Below, in pieces: positions 49,015-61,034 of a stretch of 64,000 nt of DNA. The stretch's first letter is position 1. Each line of letters begins with the position of its first letter. Position numbers and translations under genes: made by a program. The stretch comes from Salvia splendens (lineage: Eukaryota > Streptophyta > Magnoliopsida > Lamiales > Lamiaceae): assembly GCF_004379255.2 (NCBI RefSeq), contig NC_056041.1:2914001-2978000 (forward strand). The letters run 5' to 3'. Under the pieces are notes generated by a model that saw only the letters and a program-made list of their open reading frames with translations, had not been told where the DNA came from and ran no database searches.

Positions 49015-51492
49015 TCCTAATTCTGTTTTATGTCAAATTCAGAATGTTGTTACTCTCAAGCATTATTAGTGATCTATCTATACAAACCATCGTTAATTAG
49101 TGTAAGAATTAGTATAACCATGTGCACAATAATTGTGTTGTTGAATATAATTGGATCATTTATGTGAACCCGAACTAGTACGTACGTAACCTCAAAATTA
49201 ATTAGTGCATGAGATTAGTACCTTGAATTTCATTTTCAAACTTTCATTGATCTTTATTTTCTTTGCAAAGATAACATTTGATTTACAGTTGACTATTTAT
49301 TTTAACATTGATTTTTAGTGCCAAAATTAGTGTGTGAGATTAGTACCTTGAATTATATGTATATTATGTGAAAAGTTAGAATTTTGGAAATTGAAAACAA
49401 CTTTTAATTTATGTGCAAAACAAAAGTTTTAAAAAAAATGTACTCCTATTTTTTATTTGTAATCATCTCTATAAATTAGTGTAATATTATCATGTACAGT
49501 ATTTAAATACGAAAAACGTTACAAAAACAAAACGAGCATACGTGACTACTGAAGTATCTTTTTACCTAATTAGGTAGTACTATTTGTTTAATTATAGTAC
49601 ATAAATATACAAACATCTTTAAGTTATTTCGCATTCACGGCCACCTAATCCATGGCTCCATGCATATAAACACAGTAATTAATTAATACACATGATTATT
49701 GATTAATGAATAAAAAATTCCAATTCCAGTAGCACCATTTTTTATGAGTTTTATCAAGCGTAAATTTTTAAAAAAACCGGACTATATAAAGAATTGCTAT
49801 TAAATTCTCAATCCAACCCGCGTGACTGGTCGATAGAAAAAACTGGACTATAATATATCAATTTAATTCTCCATGGCTTAATAATTGACAACATCTAATC
49901 TTATCAATCTGTGGTGCCTAACTTGGTTGAAAAATGATGTAAACGTATAGAAATAACCAAGAGAGTAATGTTTCTTTTTCTAATCTATCGTCGTGAATTA
50001 ATAGATCGTTAAGCAACAAATAAATATTAAAATGACATCTACCGAAAACTTTTTCTTAGTTCACTATTCATTTTAAAGAAACTTAATCGCCCAAAGGCTA
50101 ACATAAGTTACTTTTACTTAGGTAAAGATAATTAATTTTTACTATATCATTTAATTAAAAAAACATTATTAAGCATATACATAAATGCAAACCACTTCTT
50201 TATATCGTCTATGTTCCCTACATATATCATAAGTACTCCACATACACAACAATTTTGTCATAGGGTAAATCAGCTTATTAATTAGTACACCCTAGTTTCA
50301 TATATAAGTTTGTCATCCAAAGATCTAAATTGTATTCGTTCCTGTAGACGATGCTGAAACCATGAAATGCGTCCAAATGATTTGAAATTCACATATAGGC
50401 TTGCAAAACAAACTAATGATTCGAAAACATCACTATATCATGCTGTACGAGAGAATTTGGGCATTGAACATTGTTTAATTAAAATGCGAAATAGTCTTTT
50501 TAATTCAACTTTATTTTTCATTTATATATATTTAGTTTGAGTTCATAGAGTTTACAAATCATTTATAAATAATGATTTTCATTAATGACAAAATTTTGAA
50601 ATCAAGAAACTAGAATTTTCGTATTTTATCCACCAACTCCGGCATTTTGTAGCATGTTTGGATCAATTCCACTTATTTTCTTGACATATAAAGTTAGTTG
50701 GAATTAGGCAATATAAACACTAAAGAATGGAGAAAACCCATTAATTCAACAAAAATAATTTTGTTGAATACTGATAAATAATCCATCATAAACCGAACAA
50801 AATGAAATGAAGAGCCCAAAATTATACGAAATTGCCAGAAAGATAAAAGATGTCAGTCGTAAAATTTGGAACCACTTGTCATAAATGCAAGAAATAAATA
50901 GTATAGTTTTGAAAGCCAATTAACTAACTACCTTCGGAGCTCGCATTTAACTACTGTTACCCATTTCTATCTCCATAGTTTTTCTTTTTCAAAATCCAAA
51001 TTTGATTGCCTTCCAATAGTAAAATCCTACTTAATCTCAATCTACTATTGAAACACCATATGACTCAACTCAATTTTAAGAAACTGTTTAACTTTTATGA
51101 ATAAAAATAGGTGAAATAAATAGTGTAATTTGATTTTCATTTTTATAATACTAATATAATTTTATCTGTGAGTGTAATAATTTAAAAGAATATATGATCA
51201 ATTTCATACATCTAAAATATCAAAATGAGTCATTATTTTGAAATCAGAAATATTGATTAGAAACTATTGTACCAGTTCATAAATAATGTAAAATCATACG
51301 CTTGGTCACATATACAGTAGTATATCCTAATTAGTCCCTTTTTCACATCTAAAAAGTAAAAACCAACATAGAATTCTTTGATAAATAAACATCATGGCTA
51401 ATTGTAGGGAAACCAAATCTGATCTCCCCTAATGCAAATGTATCCAATCTTAAAACAAACAAAAAAAATACTATTAGCTAACCAATTCTGAT
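49015..51492. other. Long AT-rich spacer
   Basis: About 2.5 kb of very AT-rich DNA with no supportable ORF, RNA gene or transposon terminus. Confidence 0.6.
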
Positions 51493-52475
51493 GGAATGCA
51501 GGTAACAAAAGATGTATTCATCGAGCAAGCTCGAAAATCCGGCAAATTCGACGAACCAAGCCTCGAATTCCAGAACGAATCCTCAACTCCTACTTCCTTA
51601 TGGGCTGCTCCGCCGTCCTCCTCTCCAACCGCCTCCGTGATTATCGCCGCATTAAGTACACCCTCGAGCACATCGTCCGCACCCACAAGGGTGCCGACAA
51701 TCGCATCTTCGGGTATCTCATCAATCTTAAAATCACGGAGTTTGGTCAGATTTTAGTCTATCCTCGTGATTCTGAATTTTGACTTTACAGCATCAATTTA
51801 AATTTAGTGACGCAAAAGTATATGAATGTGAGACTTTGACTGACTAAACAATGTCATTTTAAGGTTAAGAAACTAAAATTTTAAAATGAATGTAATTAGA
51901 TGCGATAATTGAAATTTTATGATTAATCCTAAAATTTAAGTGTATATATAACTATAAGTGTGACTCTGTAGGAGTGTATATCAAGAAGACAGCGAGAAGC
52001 ACAAGGGGCTAAAAATCAGTAGAGATCTTGTAGAAGTCGGAGGCGACGCGATCAAGACGAACATCACAACGCTGGGGCCGCTAGTCCTGCCGTTTTCGGA
52101 GCAGCTCCTCTTCCTTTCGACGCTGGCGTGGAAGACGGTGCTCGGAAAAGAAGGCGGCCAGCTGTACATCCCGGACTACAAGCTGGCGTTCGAGCACTTC
52201 TGCGTGCACGCAGCGAGCAAGACCGTGCTGGACGAGCTGCAGAGGAACCTGAAGCTGAGCGACAAGAATCTGGAGGCGTCCCGCGCCACACTGCACAGGT
52301 TCGGCAACACCTCCAGCAGCAGCATATGGATCGCGTCTGGCAGCTGTCGTTTGGGTCGGGTTTCAAGTGCAACAGCGTCGTCTGGAAATGGCTGCGAAGG
52401 AGCCGGAGGCCGGAGAGCCGTCCCTGGCTCGACTGCATCGACAGGTATCCGTTGCAGGGGAATGGGGATTTTTAG
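51493..52475 (+). pseudogene. 3-ketoacyl-CoA synthase (KCS) pseudogene
   Basis: Remains of a KCS, the ER condensing enzyme of very-long-chain fatty acid elongation. It begins in mid-protein ([24 protein letters not shown]). It then jumps, with a frame change, to [19 protein letters not shown], so the large central part with the catalytic Cys is deleted. After [13 protein letters not shown] a probable old intron (about 51712-51971) follows. A small indel separates VY from [20 protein letters not shown]. Next come [40 protein letters not shown] and [12 protein letters not shown] further deletion/frameshift precedes [19 protein letters not shown] and [10 protein letters not shown], ending at 52475. 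Membrane segments are absent. His and Asn motifs survive but the Cys is gone, so it cannot work. Confidence 0.87.
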
Positions 52476-53337
52476 ATGTTTTGGTTTTCATTTACATATG
52501 TTACACTATTCCAATACTTAATTAACGCAACAACGTTGTGTTCCAATTTTATTCTGGTGCATAATTTAGATATTTTTGTTACATTGGCTAGTGGGCTTGA
52601 AATTGCTCCTCACAGGCCACAGCAAATTTTAAATGATTAGAGTAGAGCCTTTATGATAGGTAGCAATGAAGAAACAACGTAACGTAACATAACATGTGAA
52701 AACCAATAAAAAAAACAGAGAGAGAGCCAATCTCCAATGTAGATTTTCACCAAAATTTCTAGTGTTGCTCAAAGGAATATGATATCCCGAGATTCGAAAT
52801 CTACGCAACACACCGAATTTACTCTGAATCTGTTCTATATATCAAGCTTGAAAATGGGATTTTGCAATTACAAACTACTAGGAAACATAATACGTATATA
52901 CTACTTTATATATATAAAATACAACTTCAATCAACAAAAATTCGGTTGCCTGACGAGTCTTATTCGCAATATCTAGAAATAGAAATTATAAGTTCCAGGG
53001 GTGCTCAAGTGATCGGCAGGAAGACGGAAGGTTACAGGCGGTTTGATTATTATGCGAATAAACGAACAATCAATCTTTCTCAGGCAGAGGCTAACCAGTC
53101 ACCATCCATCCCTTCAATTTCTTCAATATCCATGCTTCAAAATTTGAGCAAAAAAAGGCAACAAAAAACGCATAACCGTCAGTGATCTGGAAATGTGGCT
53201 CAAATTTCCTTCTATTTCACATTCAAGGAAAAGGATTATAATTCGACGAGACATGCAAGATATTAAGAGAGAAAACATAAGGGAACCAGTGAAATTATAA
53301 AAGACCAGAAAGCATATAACAGACACAAACTAATTCT
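52476..53337. other. Spacer between the KCS pseudogene and the next gene
   Basis: No gene recognised. It probably includes the 3' UTR of the minus-strand gene that ends at 53338. Confidence 0.55.
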
Positions 53338-54492
53338 TTACCACGGCAAAGCAGGATCGTCAAAGTAATTGTCTGAGAAAAAACCATTGCCATGCTCATT
53401 CGTATTGAGCCAGTCTGGGAACTCCATGACTTCATCAAATGGGTAGTTCATGAAATCCTGACCGCTCTGATTCTCAGGTGTGATTTCCATTTCCTTCAAG
53501 AATTTGAACCACCAAGCTGAATTCACCAAATTCAAAGTATCATCCCATTCCATCTGGTATTGGTCCCCAATTGACCTGATCTCAGCAATATCCTTATCAT
53601 CCATCACTGGATGCAGCCCAGAATCTTCAAACTCTGCCACCGAAGCTGGTGGTTCCATGCATTGAATCTCCTCAGTGGTGGCTGAAGGGGAAGAGGAAGA
53701 GGTTGATGAGGATGAGTAAATTAATGAATGATTTGTACTGCAGTGGAAAGTGGAGTCCAAGTTGTTAAATCCTTGAAGATTAAGATTGAGGCCAAGTGTT
53801 TGGGGCAGTGTGAAGTTGAAATTTTCTTGGACAAGTGGTGGTGGTGCAATAGGAGAAACGGACCAAGAATAAGGAGAAGAAAATCTCGGTGGTTGGGAGA
53901 AATTATCAAGATAACTATCTGGGAATCTATCAGGAATTAAGGAATTTGAAGCATAAACTCTTGGATTTCTCCTGCACTTCAATTTGTCTTCATGTTCTAA
54001 AGAAAATTGATGAGATGAAGACTCAAAGAGCCGAGTTTCAGACCTTACTTCCATTTTCTGCTGCAGCAGCTGTTTTTCACTGGCTTGTTTCATAGATGCT
54101 CTATGAAACTTAAGGGCAGTGACGATTTCTCGCCGCGCTTCAGCCATATTTAGCAGCCTTTGTTGGTAAGGTCTACTGGTATGCAGCCGTCTCCTTACTT
54201 TCTTTTTGCGTGGTTGAGGTGGCGGAGGGGATTTTTCTTGTTTCTGATCAGAAAATCCATTACAATTAATTCCAAACAAGCTTCCGTTGCTCGAATTCCC
54301 ATCTCCTTCTCCTTCTAAGCTGGAATTGGATGATTCTTTGGTTCTCGAAGAGGAAGAGGAAGAGGAAGAGGATGATAACTGTTTAACAAGGTTTCGAATG
54401 TAAGCACCTGACAAATGAGGCTCATTCAGTTTCTCAAGCCTCTCAGTTTCTACTCCATTTTTAGACATTGACAAAGAAGATTTGCCCCTCAT
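53338..54492 (-). CDS. Plant-specific protein of unknown function, intronless
   Basis: A 384-aa single-exon frame. I do not recognise a named family, but it has blocks that look conserved in plants: SGAYIRNLVKQL (28-39), a basic patch RKKKVRRRLHTSRPYQ (95-110), and a helical stretch NMAEARREIVTALKFHRA (115-132). Around these are low-complexity parts: ten serines at 40-49, a proline run near 89-93, a second Ser-rich run near 260-275, and an acidic C-terminus (WDDTLNLVNSAWWFKFLKEM). The basic patch could be a nuclear signal or nucleic-acid contact; this is inference. A TATA-like box lies about 170 bp upstream. The start Met at 54492 is the first in frame after upstream stops. Frame is clean, so it is very likely a real gene. 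Confidence 0.8.
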   Translation of the reverse strand: MRGKSSLSMSKNGVETERLEKLNEPHLSGAYIRNLVKQLSSSSSSSSSSRTKESSNSSLEGEGDGNSSNGSLFGINCNGFSDQKQEKSPPPPQPRKKKVRRRLHTSRPYQQRLLNMAEARREIVTALKFHRASMKQASEKQLLQQKMEVRSETRLFESSSHQFSLEHEDKLKCRRNPRVYASNSLIPDRFPDSYLDNFSQPPRFSSPYSWSVSPIAPPPLVQENFNFTLPQTLGLNLNLQGFNNLDSTFHCSTNHSLIYSSSSTSSSSPSATTEEIQCMEPPASVAEFEDSGLHPVMDDKDIAEIRSIGDQYQMEWDDTLNLVNSAWWFKFLKEMEITPENQSGQDFMNYPFDEVMEFPDWLNTNEHGNGFFSDNYFDDPALPW

Positions 54493-54659
54493 ATTTCCCT
54501 AACTAGCAAGATTTTAAAATTTTGGTTCTTCAATTTCAATAAGCTAAAATGGAAAATGGAAGGATGAAGAGAGGGTGGTCAAGAAAATCATTCTTTTCGC
54601 CTGGGGGCTGAAGCAAAGAATGCAAATAACAGGTAGAATGAAGAGGTGGTCGTGGCTGT

Positions 54660-54668
54660 TATAAATAT
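54660..54668 (-). promoter_or_regulatory. TATA-like box of the 53.3-kb gene
   Basis: ATATTTATA on the minus strand, about 170 bp upstream of the ATG, suggests a leader of about 140 nt without need for a distant first exon. Confidence 0.45.
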
Positions 54669-57445
54669 CTGCCAACACAGTTTAGGCTTTTAAATTCTCT
54701 TGGTATTTTCCTATTTTGGCTAACAACTAGATTTTTTTTTATTTGAATAGATTTTTTTAATCTGAGGGGGATAGACTATTCAGTAGGTGGTTGAGGAAGT
54801 TTCACATTTGATTTGGCCCTGTTGCTGCAGAAAGTTATATTCAATTGTTTTTACCAGATTCCTGACTAGCAACTAATTTCACAGTCCAAGTTTTGTTCAA
54901 TCCTCGAGAAATGCTTAGGGCCAATTTATATATTTTATCAACTAACAATTCATTAATATGCTTTCGAAGTACATAGTGCAGCAACCGTAAGATGTTCAAG
55001 TGCATCAGAGTCTTCTGTCCGGAGCAAAATGATTAGATAGCAGTTCACAGGCAAGTTACAAGAAATACCTATTAGAATCTGAAAAAGATTGGAATAACTC
55101 AAATTTAATTTCCTGTAGAATTATCTAAATAAGTCAAGACAATAAATGAATCTTAAGTACTAAACTGAGCTTGGAGAATCAAATTTGGTGGCAGAGTAGT
55201 TTCACATGAACCAAGTCCACAACCAACTAAGTGAAATAAATATCAGAAAATTGTTACCATGTCATGATAAAAGTGTTTTAGATTTCTAGTAGATTCCAAA
55301 TGCAATAACTCCATAAACGACACGATGATGAAAATAATGTACTAGTTTTTAACATGGAAAAGAGTAACCATATGAAATGTGGTTCTTCAACTTTCAATAT
55401 TTTGATTTATTTTTATTTCTCAACATGATTAAGTCATTTGATGAAACGAACTTGGACCGTTTATAAAGTCATAAAAACAGACTGCATGGGACAGAATAGG
55501 TCCATACCTTCCCCCTTCATTGTCTCAGTTTTAATTAGCTTTCATGCTCTTTTCCATCCAAGCAGCTTTTTGGCTTATTGGTTTATGAGTGTTTTACAAT
55601 GGCTCTGCAGCAGCACCTGTATGAAAAACAATTTTAGTAGATGTTGCGATTTCAAATAGATTTCTAAACAGAAGGCACGTAAATGTTTTTTAAGCATTAA
55701 ATGAATTAAAAAAGATGGGACTTGAACCAGAAATAATGATTCTTAAAGAAACATATTTTCTCATTTCATATAACTTTTGCATCTTCCCTTACTCCTCGGT
55801 TCCTCAATTGTTTATGGTCTAATGCTAATCTACAAAATATCAAGATTTTGTTCAATCAACTGACTTAAACTTTGTAACGCAAGCAGAGCAGATAATTTTA
55901 AGAATTCTGTTCAAGCAATTTAAATGATCAATTCATTGGTACATCAAAAAATAATACTGTAAGAAACATGATTTAGATAAATTTTCTGCTACATACAATA
56001 TCCAATCAGCTACGTTTCTACAGCATCCAGAAGATACAAATGAGATATCAGTTATCCCATATATTTTAAGTTCTGTTTTCCAATTGAACGCCTATATTTT
56101 ATTCCGCTGATACAATGGTATCCATATCCTCTATATCAATGCCAATTTTATCTCTATTTTCCCTCCTTGTTAACTGCACTTACAAATTCCATGAGTTTCT
56201 CTGGTAAAAAAAACACATTTTTACTGTGAAGTATAACTCCAGTTTGAATTCATTTTGGCTTTGATTTTATATGTATCATCATTCATCAATAAAGAAAAGT
56301 AGTAATACTATATCTCAAGGAAAACACATTCATTCCAATATAATTATGGTTTCACGAGAAAAAAAACCCCTATGATTCAGCAAAAAATGACAAATGTGCA
56401 TATGTGATCAAAACCTAAAATAATCCAGCGGCTCCACTGGATAATCATAATATCCAAAAAATTGATCCAAAGAGGGGAAATACCTGCTGCAGCTTCCACC
56501 AATCCGGTTCCGCCGCATCGCCTCTAATCGTTGGATGAATCGAATTGTAACACAACATTTTCCGCCATAACTCGTATACATATCCACACAATTAATACTC
56601 ATACGCGTATGATCCCTTTCACACCGCCGCTGCAGTATTCAATTACTATTATAATGTTTGGTGATGACGATGATGAGATGAGAGAAATCTGATTCATTGA
56701 GATAGATATCAAAATTTGTGTTTCAATTTTAATTTACTTTTTCTACGGTGGATCTGTACTAGTAGAATATATTTAGACAAAATACATTTGAAATTACGAT
56801 TATTCTAATTTATTAAGGACAATATTATATTTTTAATTATTTCTAAGTGACAAGCAAGATTTCATTTGTCCTTGGCTAAAAATTTATAAACTAAATATTG
56901 AATATGCATGCATATAACAAAATGTAGGTGTGAGATAAAAGTGAAAGATGGTCCCTTAATATTGTAAAATTAGTTCGCTGTTATGCTATAAATTTGGGAT
57001 GAGGCAAAAGCTCAAATTGTGGTCCAATATGCTATACAAGTTCTTACCTAGGTCTGGATTGTTATTTTACTTTTATGCTGCAGTACTGATAACAGAACCT
57101 AAAAGTTAGAGTGCTTCACATGCAGCTCTACTCATTCTTTATCTTAGGCAATTGAATGGAAGTATATTTGTATGTGTACATATAATTTTTCACCATATGC
57201 GCTGGTCATGGTTATTTATGCATGCATAAAGTATTAAGTAGGAGTAACATTTTTATTTTGTATGATAGTGTAGTGTTCTCGTCTGCATACCATGTAGTAT
57301 GAGTACGTACCTTATTTGATTATCTACAAATCACCTATTTTAATTGTATTGGGTTTCTAATACTCACATCAGTTATGGAACGATAATTCAGGGAATTATC
57401 TTTGAGGTGTTTCACACCACATGGACATTAATCAAGTATACTGTA
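54669..57445. other. Spacer with a possible orphan first exon
   Basis: Mostly AT-rich. At about 56640-56480 (minus strand) is a GC-richer block with a short frame starting MSINCVDMYTSYGGKCC and a donor-like AGCAGGTATTTCC. It may be a non-coding or alternative first exon for the gene at 53.3 kb, or a remnant. Not called as a gene. Confidence 0.4.
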
Positions 57446-57632
57446 GTCCTCCTCTCTAAGGTAGTTGAAACATTTCTTTTGAACATGAGATTTAAAAAAT
57501 TGATGTCAAAGTTAAAATAGAGAAAGTAAAGTAAGAAAGAGAATAAAATAAAAGAGATGAAGAAAGAATAAAGTAAGAGAAAAGATAAAAATTTTGCCAA
57601 AAAAATGACTCAACTATCGTGGGACATTAAAA
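57446..57632. mobile_element. Stowaway-like MITE remnant
   Basis: The left part (CTCCTCTCTAAGGTAGTTGAA) and the reverse complement of the right part (TCCCACGATAGTTGAGTCAT) are degraded inverted arms. The ATAGTTGAGTCATTT core is shared with the MITE at 1722-1940, so they are probably the same family. Confidence 0.5.
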
Positions 57633-57835
57633 AAAGAATATGACGAGGAAGCATTAGAAGTTAGAGTTATTATTTTCAATTATGGAAAAAGTAAAATATT
57701 AAAAATGTGTAATCGAATTTAAGACGGGCATATGTCATAAAGACATTGTGACATTTCACAGTCACTTGTATCATCCTCTCAACAACTGAGTATTAATTAT
57801 AGTGTTATAGTATTTTGTTAGAATTCATGAGTGAT

Positions 57836-58082
57836 GCAGTTCGAACGTAGAAATCGGGTTAAAATCTTCGGTGTCAGAATGACTTAAAATTCGCACGATG
57901 CTAAAATCCATCGTCCGTCATTGGACCGTCACAATGAGTTCGATTCCAAATTGCGAACCATCGTCCGTCATCGCGACGGTGTCGCAATGAGTTCGATTCC
58001 AAATTGCGATTCGCATGCACCGTGCGAATTTCAAGTCATTCTGACACTGAAGGTTTTAGCTCAATTTCTACGTTCGAACTGC
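57836..58082. mobile_element. 247-bp MITE with internal duplication
   Basis: The ends GCAGTTCGAACGTAGAAAT form near-perfect inverted repeats; the arms continue about 70 bp through GTGTCAGAATGACTT and AATTCGCAC. Inside, a unit of about 50 bp starting CATCGTCCGTCAT and ending TTCGATTCCAAATTGCGA occurs twice in tandem. TTCATGAGT-like sequences lie outside both ends, a possible 9-bp duplication with an indel. Confidence 0.8.
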
Positions 58083-58408
58083 TTCATTGAGTGTATTAAT
58101 TTGAGGCACACACGAGTTTAGGGTTCATACAACAGGAAAATGAAACATCACGTCTCGATAATTTAATGCTCCTCATTTTAATTTAATTGGAGGGGATGAT
58201 CAAATCATGAAGCTTCTAGTAAATTTGAACAGTTGCACTTGATTTTGGCTGTGATACTATAAATTTAATTTTAATCTAGAACTAATTTATATTTAACCAA
58301 AAATATACTCTATTTAACTTGTTAATGAAGCAAATTACGAGAGATCTTTGATTTATGAAACATATAATAATTTTCATATTTTAATAATGATTATATTGGT
58401 AATATATT

Positions 58409-59833
58409 TGTCACGCCCGCATTTTCTAAGGATAGAAAACACGGTTGATCGCGACTAGGGGAGGATAAAGAAGCGGGGAAGAAAGGGGAAAACAACACAA
58501 CTCGACCAAAGCTCGAAACAAGTGGGAATAACTAGAATAAAATCAGAGTATCTCAACAATCAACAACTCAAAAATGAATATTATCTCAGCGATACAAGAA
58601 CTCAAAAGAAGGACAACTACTCAGCGGAAGCATTTGAGAGAAGGAATATGCCACGTGTGAAGACATGACACATTCTAAACACTTAAATTTCTTCAACGGT
58701 CTTGCTCAACACCCACCGCGCCCGTCACGCTCAACCTGCACATTTTTAAAAAGAAATGCAGGGCTGAGTACTTGATGCACTCATTGGACTCATGCCGAAA
58801 ACATTTTATAAAAAGTATTTATCATGCCACCATTGAGTGACCTTGGGGTTTTAACTTTAGAAATCGCCCAAGACACTAAAATCTTTTCCATTGTAAAATT
58901 CGGTTGATCAACCATTTTCTCATAGCTATCTCTCATATCTGATCCATTGATGACAAGGAATGTGGCCACATTCCAAGTCACTAGACCGGCCGACCCAAAA
59001 GACGGCTCACGATCTCCATAGGTGTACACTAGCCTGAATAGGGACTCACTCCCTAGACAGACCCGAATTCGATTATCCATTGATGACAAAAGTCACATAA
59101 GATAGGTTCCATAGAATAAAACAAAACACGGCATGACAAATATTCATATCATTTTCACAAAAAAATATACTTAGGGCATTGCCCTTATCTCTCTTCAGCA
59201 GGCTGTAGCACCGGTGACCTCCAATTCACACCACCGTCGTCCTGCTGCATATCTCTCTTTCTCGCCGTCTCCCTTCCTTAGTTGGCAGCTCCTCCGTCGG
59301 TCAGAACGCAGCCTCGTTGCTTTCACACCGTTATCTCCAGCCATCGTCACTTCGTCCAACCTCATCGCCTAGTGCAGCGGTTGCCGCTGCGTGCGCCCCA
59401 CATACCAGCCGTCGCCGCGAGACTCCGCCTTCGTCATCTCCTCTCTCTCTTCCTTGATAGATTCAAAACCTCCTCCATAAATTTGGATGTGTGTAACGTG
59501 AAAGTAAATAGATTATTGCTAGGGTTTGCTGAAACTGATTTAGTTCCTAATTTTCAGCTAGCGCAGATCATGGCCTGAAAGATTTTATGGAGCTGAAATT
59601 TTTGTGTTGGCCGTTTAATTCTTTATGGAATAATTGGGCTTTCAAAAGTAGTTTCATAAAAAGAATTGGGCTAGGAAAAATAAATAAATTGGGTAGAAAA
59701 AGAATGATTGGTATAGGCCCCAAAATGATTATATCCTTCTATCGACTAACGAAACAAAGGCAAAAAATTTTAGGTGCACAAACGATGTCACTACGAACAA
59801 TAAAAAAAAAGTAGAAAAAGTCGGGGTATTACA
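58409..59833. mobile_element. Solo LTR (1425 bp) with 5-bp target duplication
   Basis: Begins TGTCACGCCCGCATTTTC and ends CGGGGTATTACA (TG...CA). ATATT flanks it exactly (58404-58408 and 59834-59838). There is no second copy, primer-binding site or gag/pol next to it, so it fits a solo LTR left by recombination. TGTCACGCCC resembles the LTR start of some plant Gypsy chromoviruses; that assignment is from memory. The short frames inside are not genes. Confidence 0.82.
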
Positions 59834-60059
59834 ATATTATAGTAGTAATTTTTTAACTAAGAACATCAACGTAAAAAATTAAACTTATGGTCTTATTTAA
59901 TGTAAAATAATTAGGGATAATACGGTATATACACAAAATACTTCAGGTTGGGTACGAATACCCGCAATGTCGAGTATGAGAAATCCAACACGGATATTGA
60001 ATAATCCCGGGGCGGGTATTGGGACAATGATGGTTTGGCGAATTTTTGATGGTGATGAA

Positions 60060-60960
60060 TGCAGGAAAATGCTGATCACGACACAGAGATTTACGTGGTT
60101 CGATTTACTGAGGTAAATCTACGTCCACGGGAAGAAAAGAGGGCAGAGTTGTATTGCTTGATCTGTTTTCTACAGCTTACAATACAGACTTGCTATTTGA
60201 TATTTGATCTCTAGAGAGCTTAACCCCAGTCTATCTGATCTAAGTTCTATTTATACATTGAACTAAGATCGTGGCTTGCATCACCACTAATGATGGTTGT
60301 GGATGTCGTGGAGGTCATGGAGATCCTGCATGGGTCCACTACCTCTTTGTTTGGTCCGCTTATCCCGCATGAGATCCTGCATGATTTGACACCACTAAAT
60401 AGATCGTGTAGTGGTCATGAGATCCTGCATGGGTCCACTATCTCCCAGTTCGGTCGAATACTGAGACCGAACTGCTGAACTATTGCCGAGCAGCTTTTGC
60501 CGATCTGAGAGTAGAGCTTGATTGGTCGGCTTTTACCGAGCAGTAGGCTGGGACCGAACTCTTTGGTAATGCCGAACTGATTGGTCGGCTTTTACCGAGC
60601 TGTAGGCTAGGGCCGAACTCTTTGGTAATGCCGAACTGATACTCTTCCTTGGGCTTTGGGTTGATGGGCCGTCACTGCTATTGGGCTTGTTTAGTACGTA
60701 CTCCATCACTACCCCCCCGAAAAGCGAAGTGAATCACTTCGGCGAAGGGAGTCACTTCGGCATTCTGGATAAAGGTACGGGGGAGGCTGACGTCAGGGGA
60801 CGTGCCTTGCGCGTGACTGCATTAAATGCGACAGTAAAATCCGGCCGTTGAATCCTGAAAAGGTGGGATTCGAAACGGTGCGATGATTTTGAAATCTTCT
60901 CCGAATCTGATAAATACGTCCTTTCTTCATCAGTTGAACACTTTTGCTATTGCTTCTTCT
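60060..60960 (+). mobile_element. Long-terminal-repeat or leader region of a retrotransposon-like unit
   Basis: Starts around GATTTACGTGGTTCG and CTACGTCCACGGG, sequences often seen at plant LTR ends. It runs through GAGATCCTGCAT repeats (near 60320, 60370, 60420), a 59-bp tandem duplication, and CTTCGGC-rich short inverted repeats (60720-60770) just upstream of the transposon ORF. Boundaries and class are not resolved. The element runs off the window's right edge. Confidence 0.5.
60521..60638. repeat. Two tandem copies of a 59-bp unit
   Basis: ATTGGTCGGCTTTTACCGAG begins each unit (60521 and 60580), and each ends in GGTAATGCCGAACTG. The copies differ at a few positions. Confidence 0.9.
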
Positions 60961-61034
60961 GCAATCTCTCTCTTTTGCGTAAAAATTTCCTTCCGCTTTC
61001 GAGAATTTCTTCAGAATTTCGAAGAGTAAGAACT

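Noticed and set aside
56408..56602. A 64-aa minus-strand gene starting MSINCVDMY
   Set aside because: No homology recognised. The donor-like sequence inside it suggests a leader exon at best.
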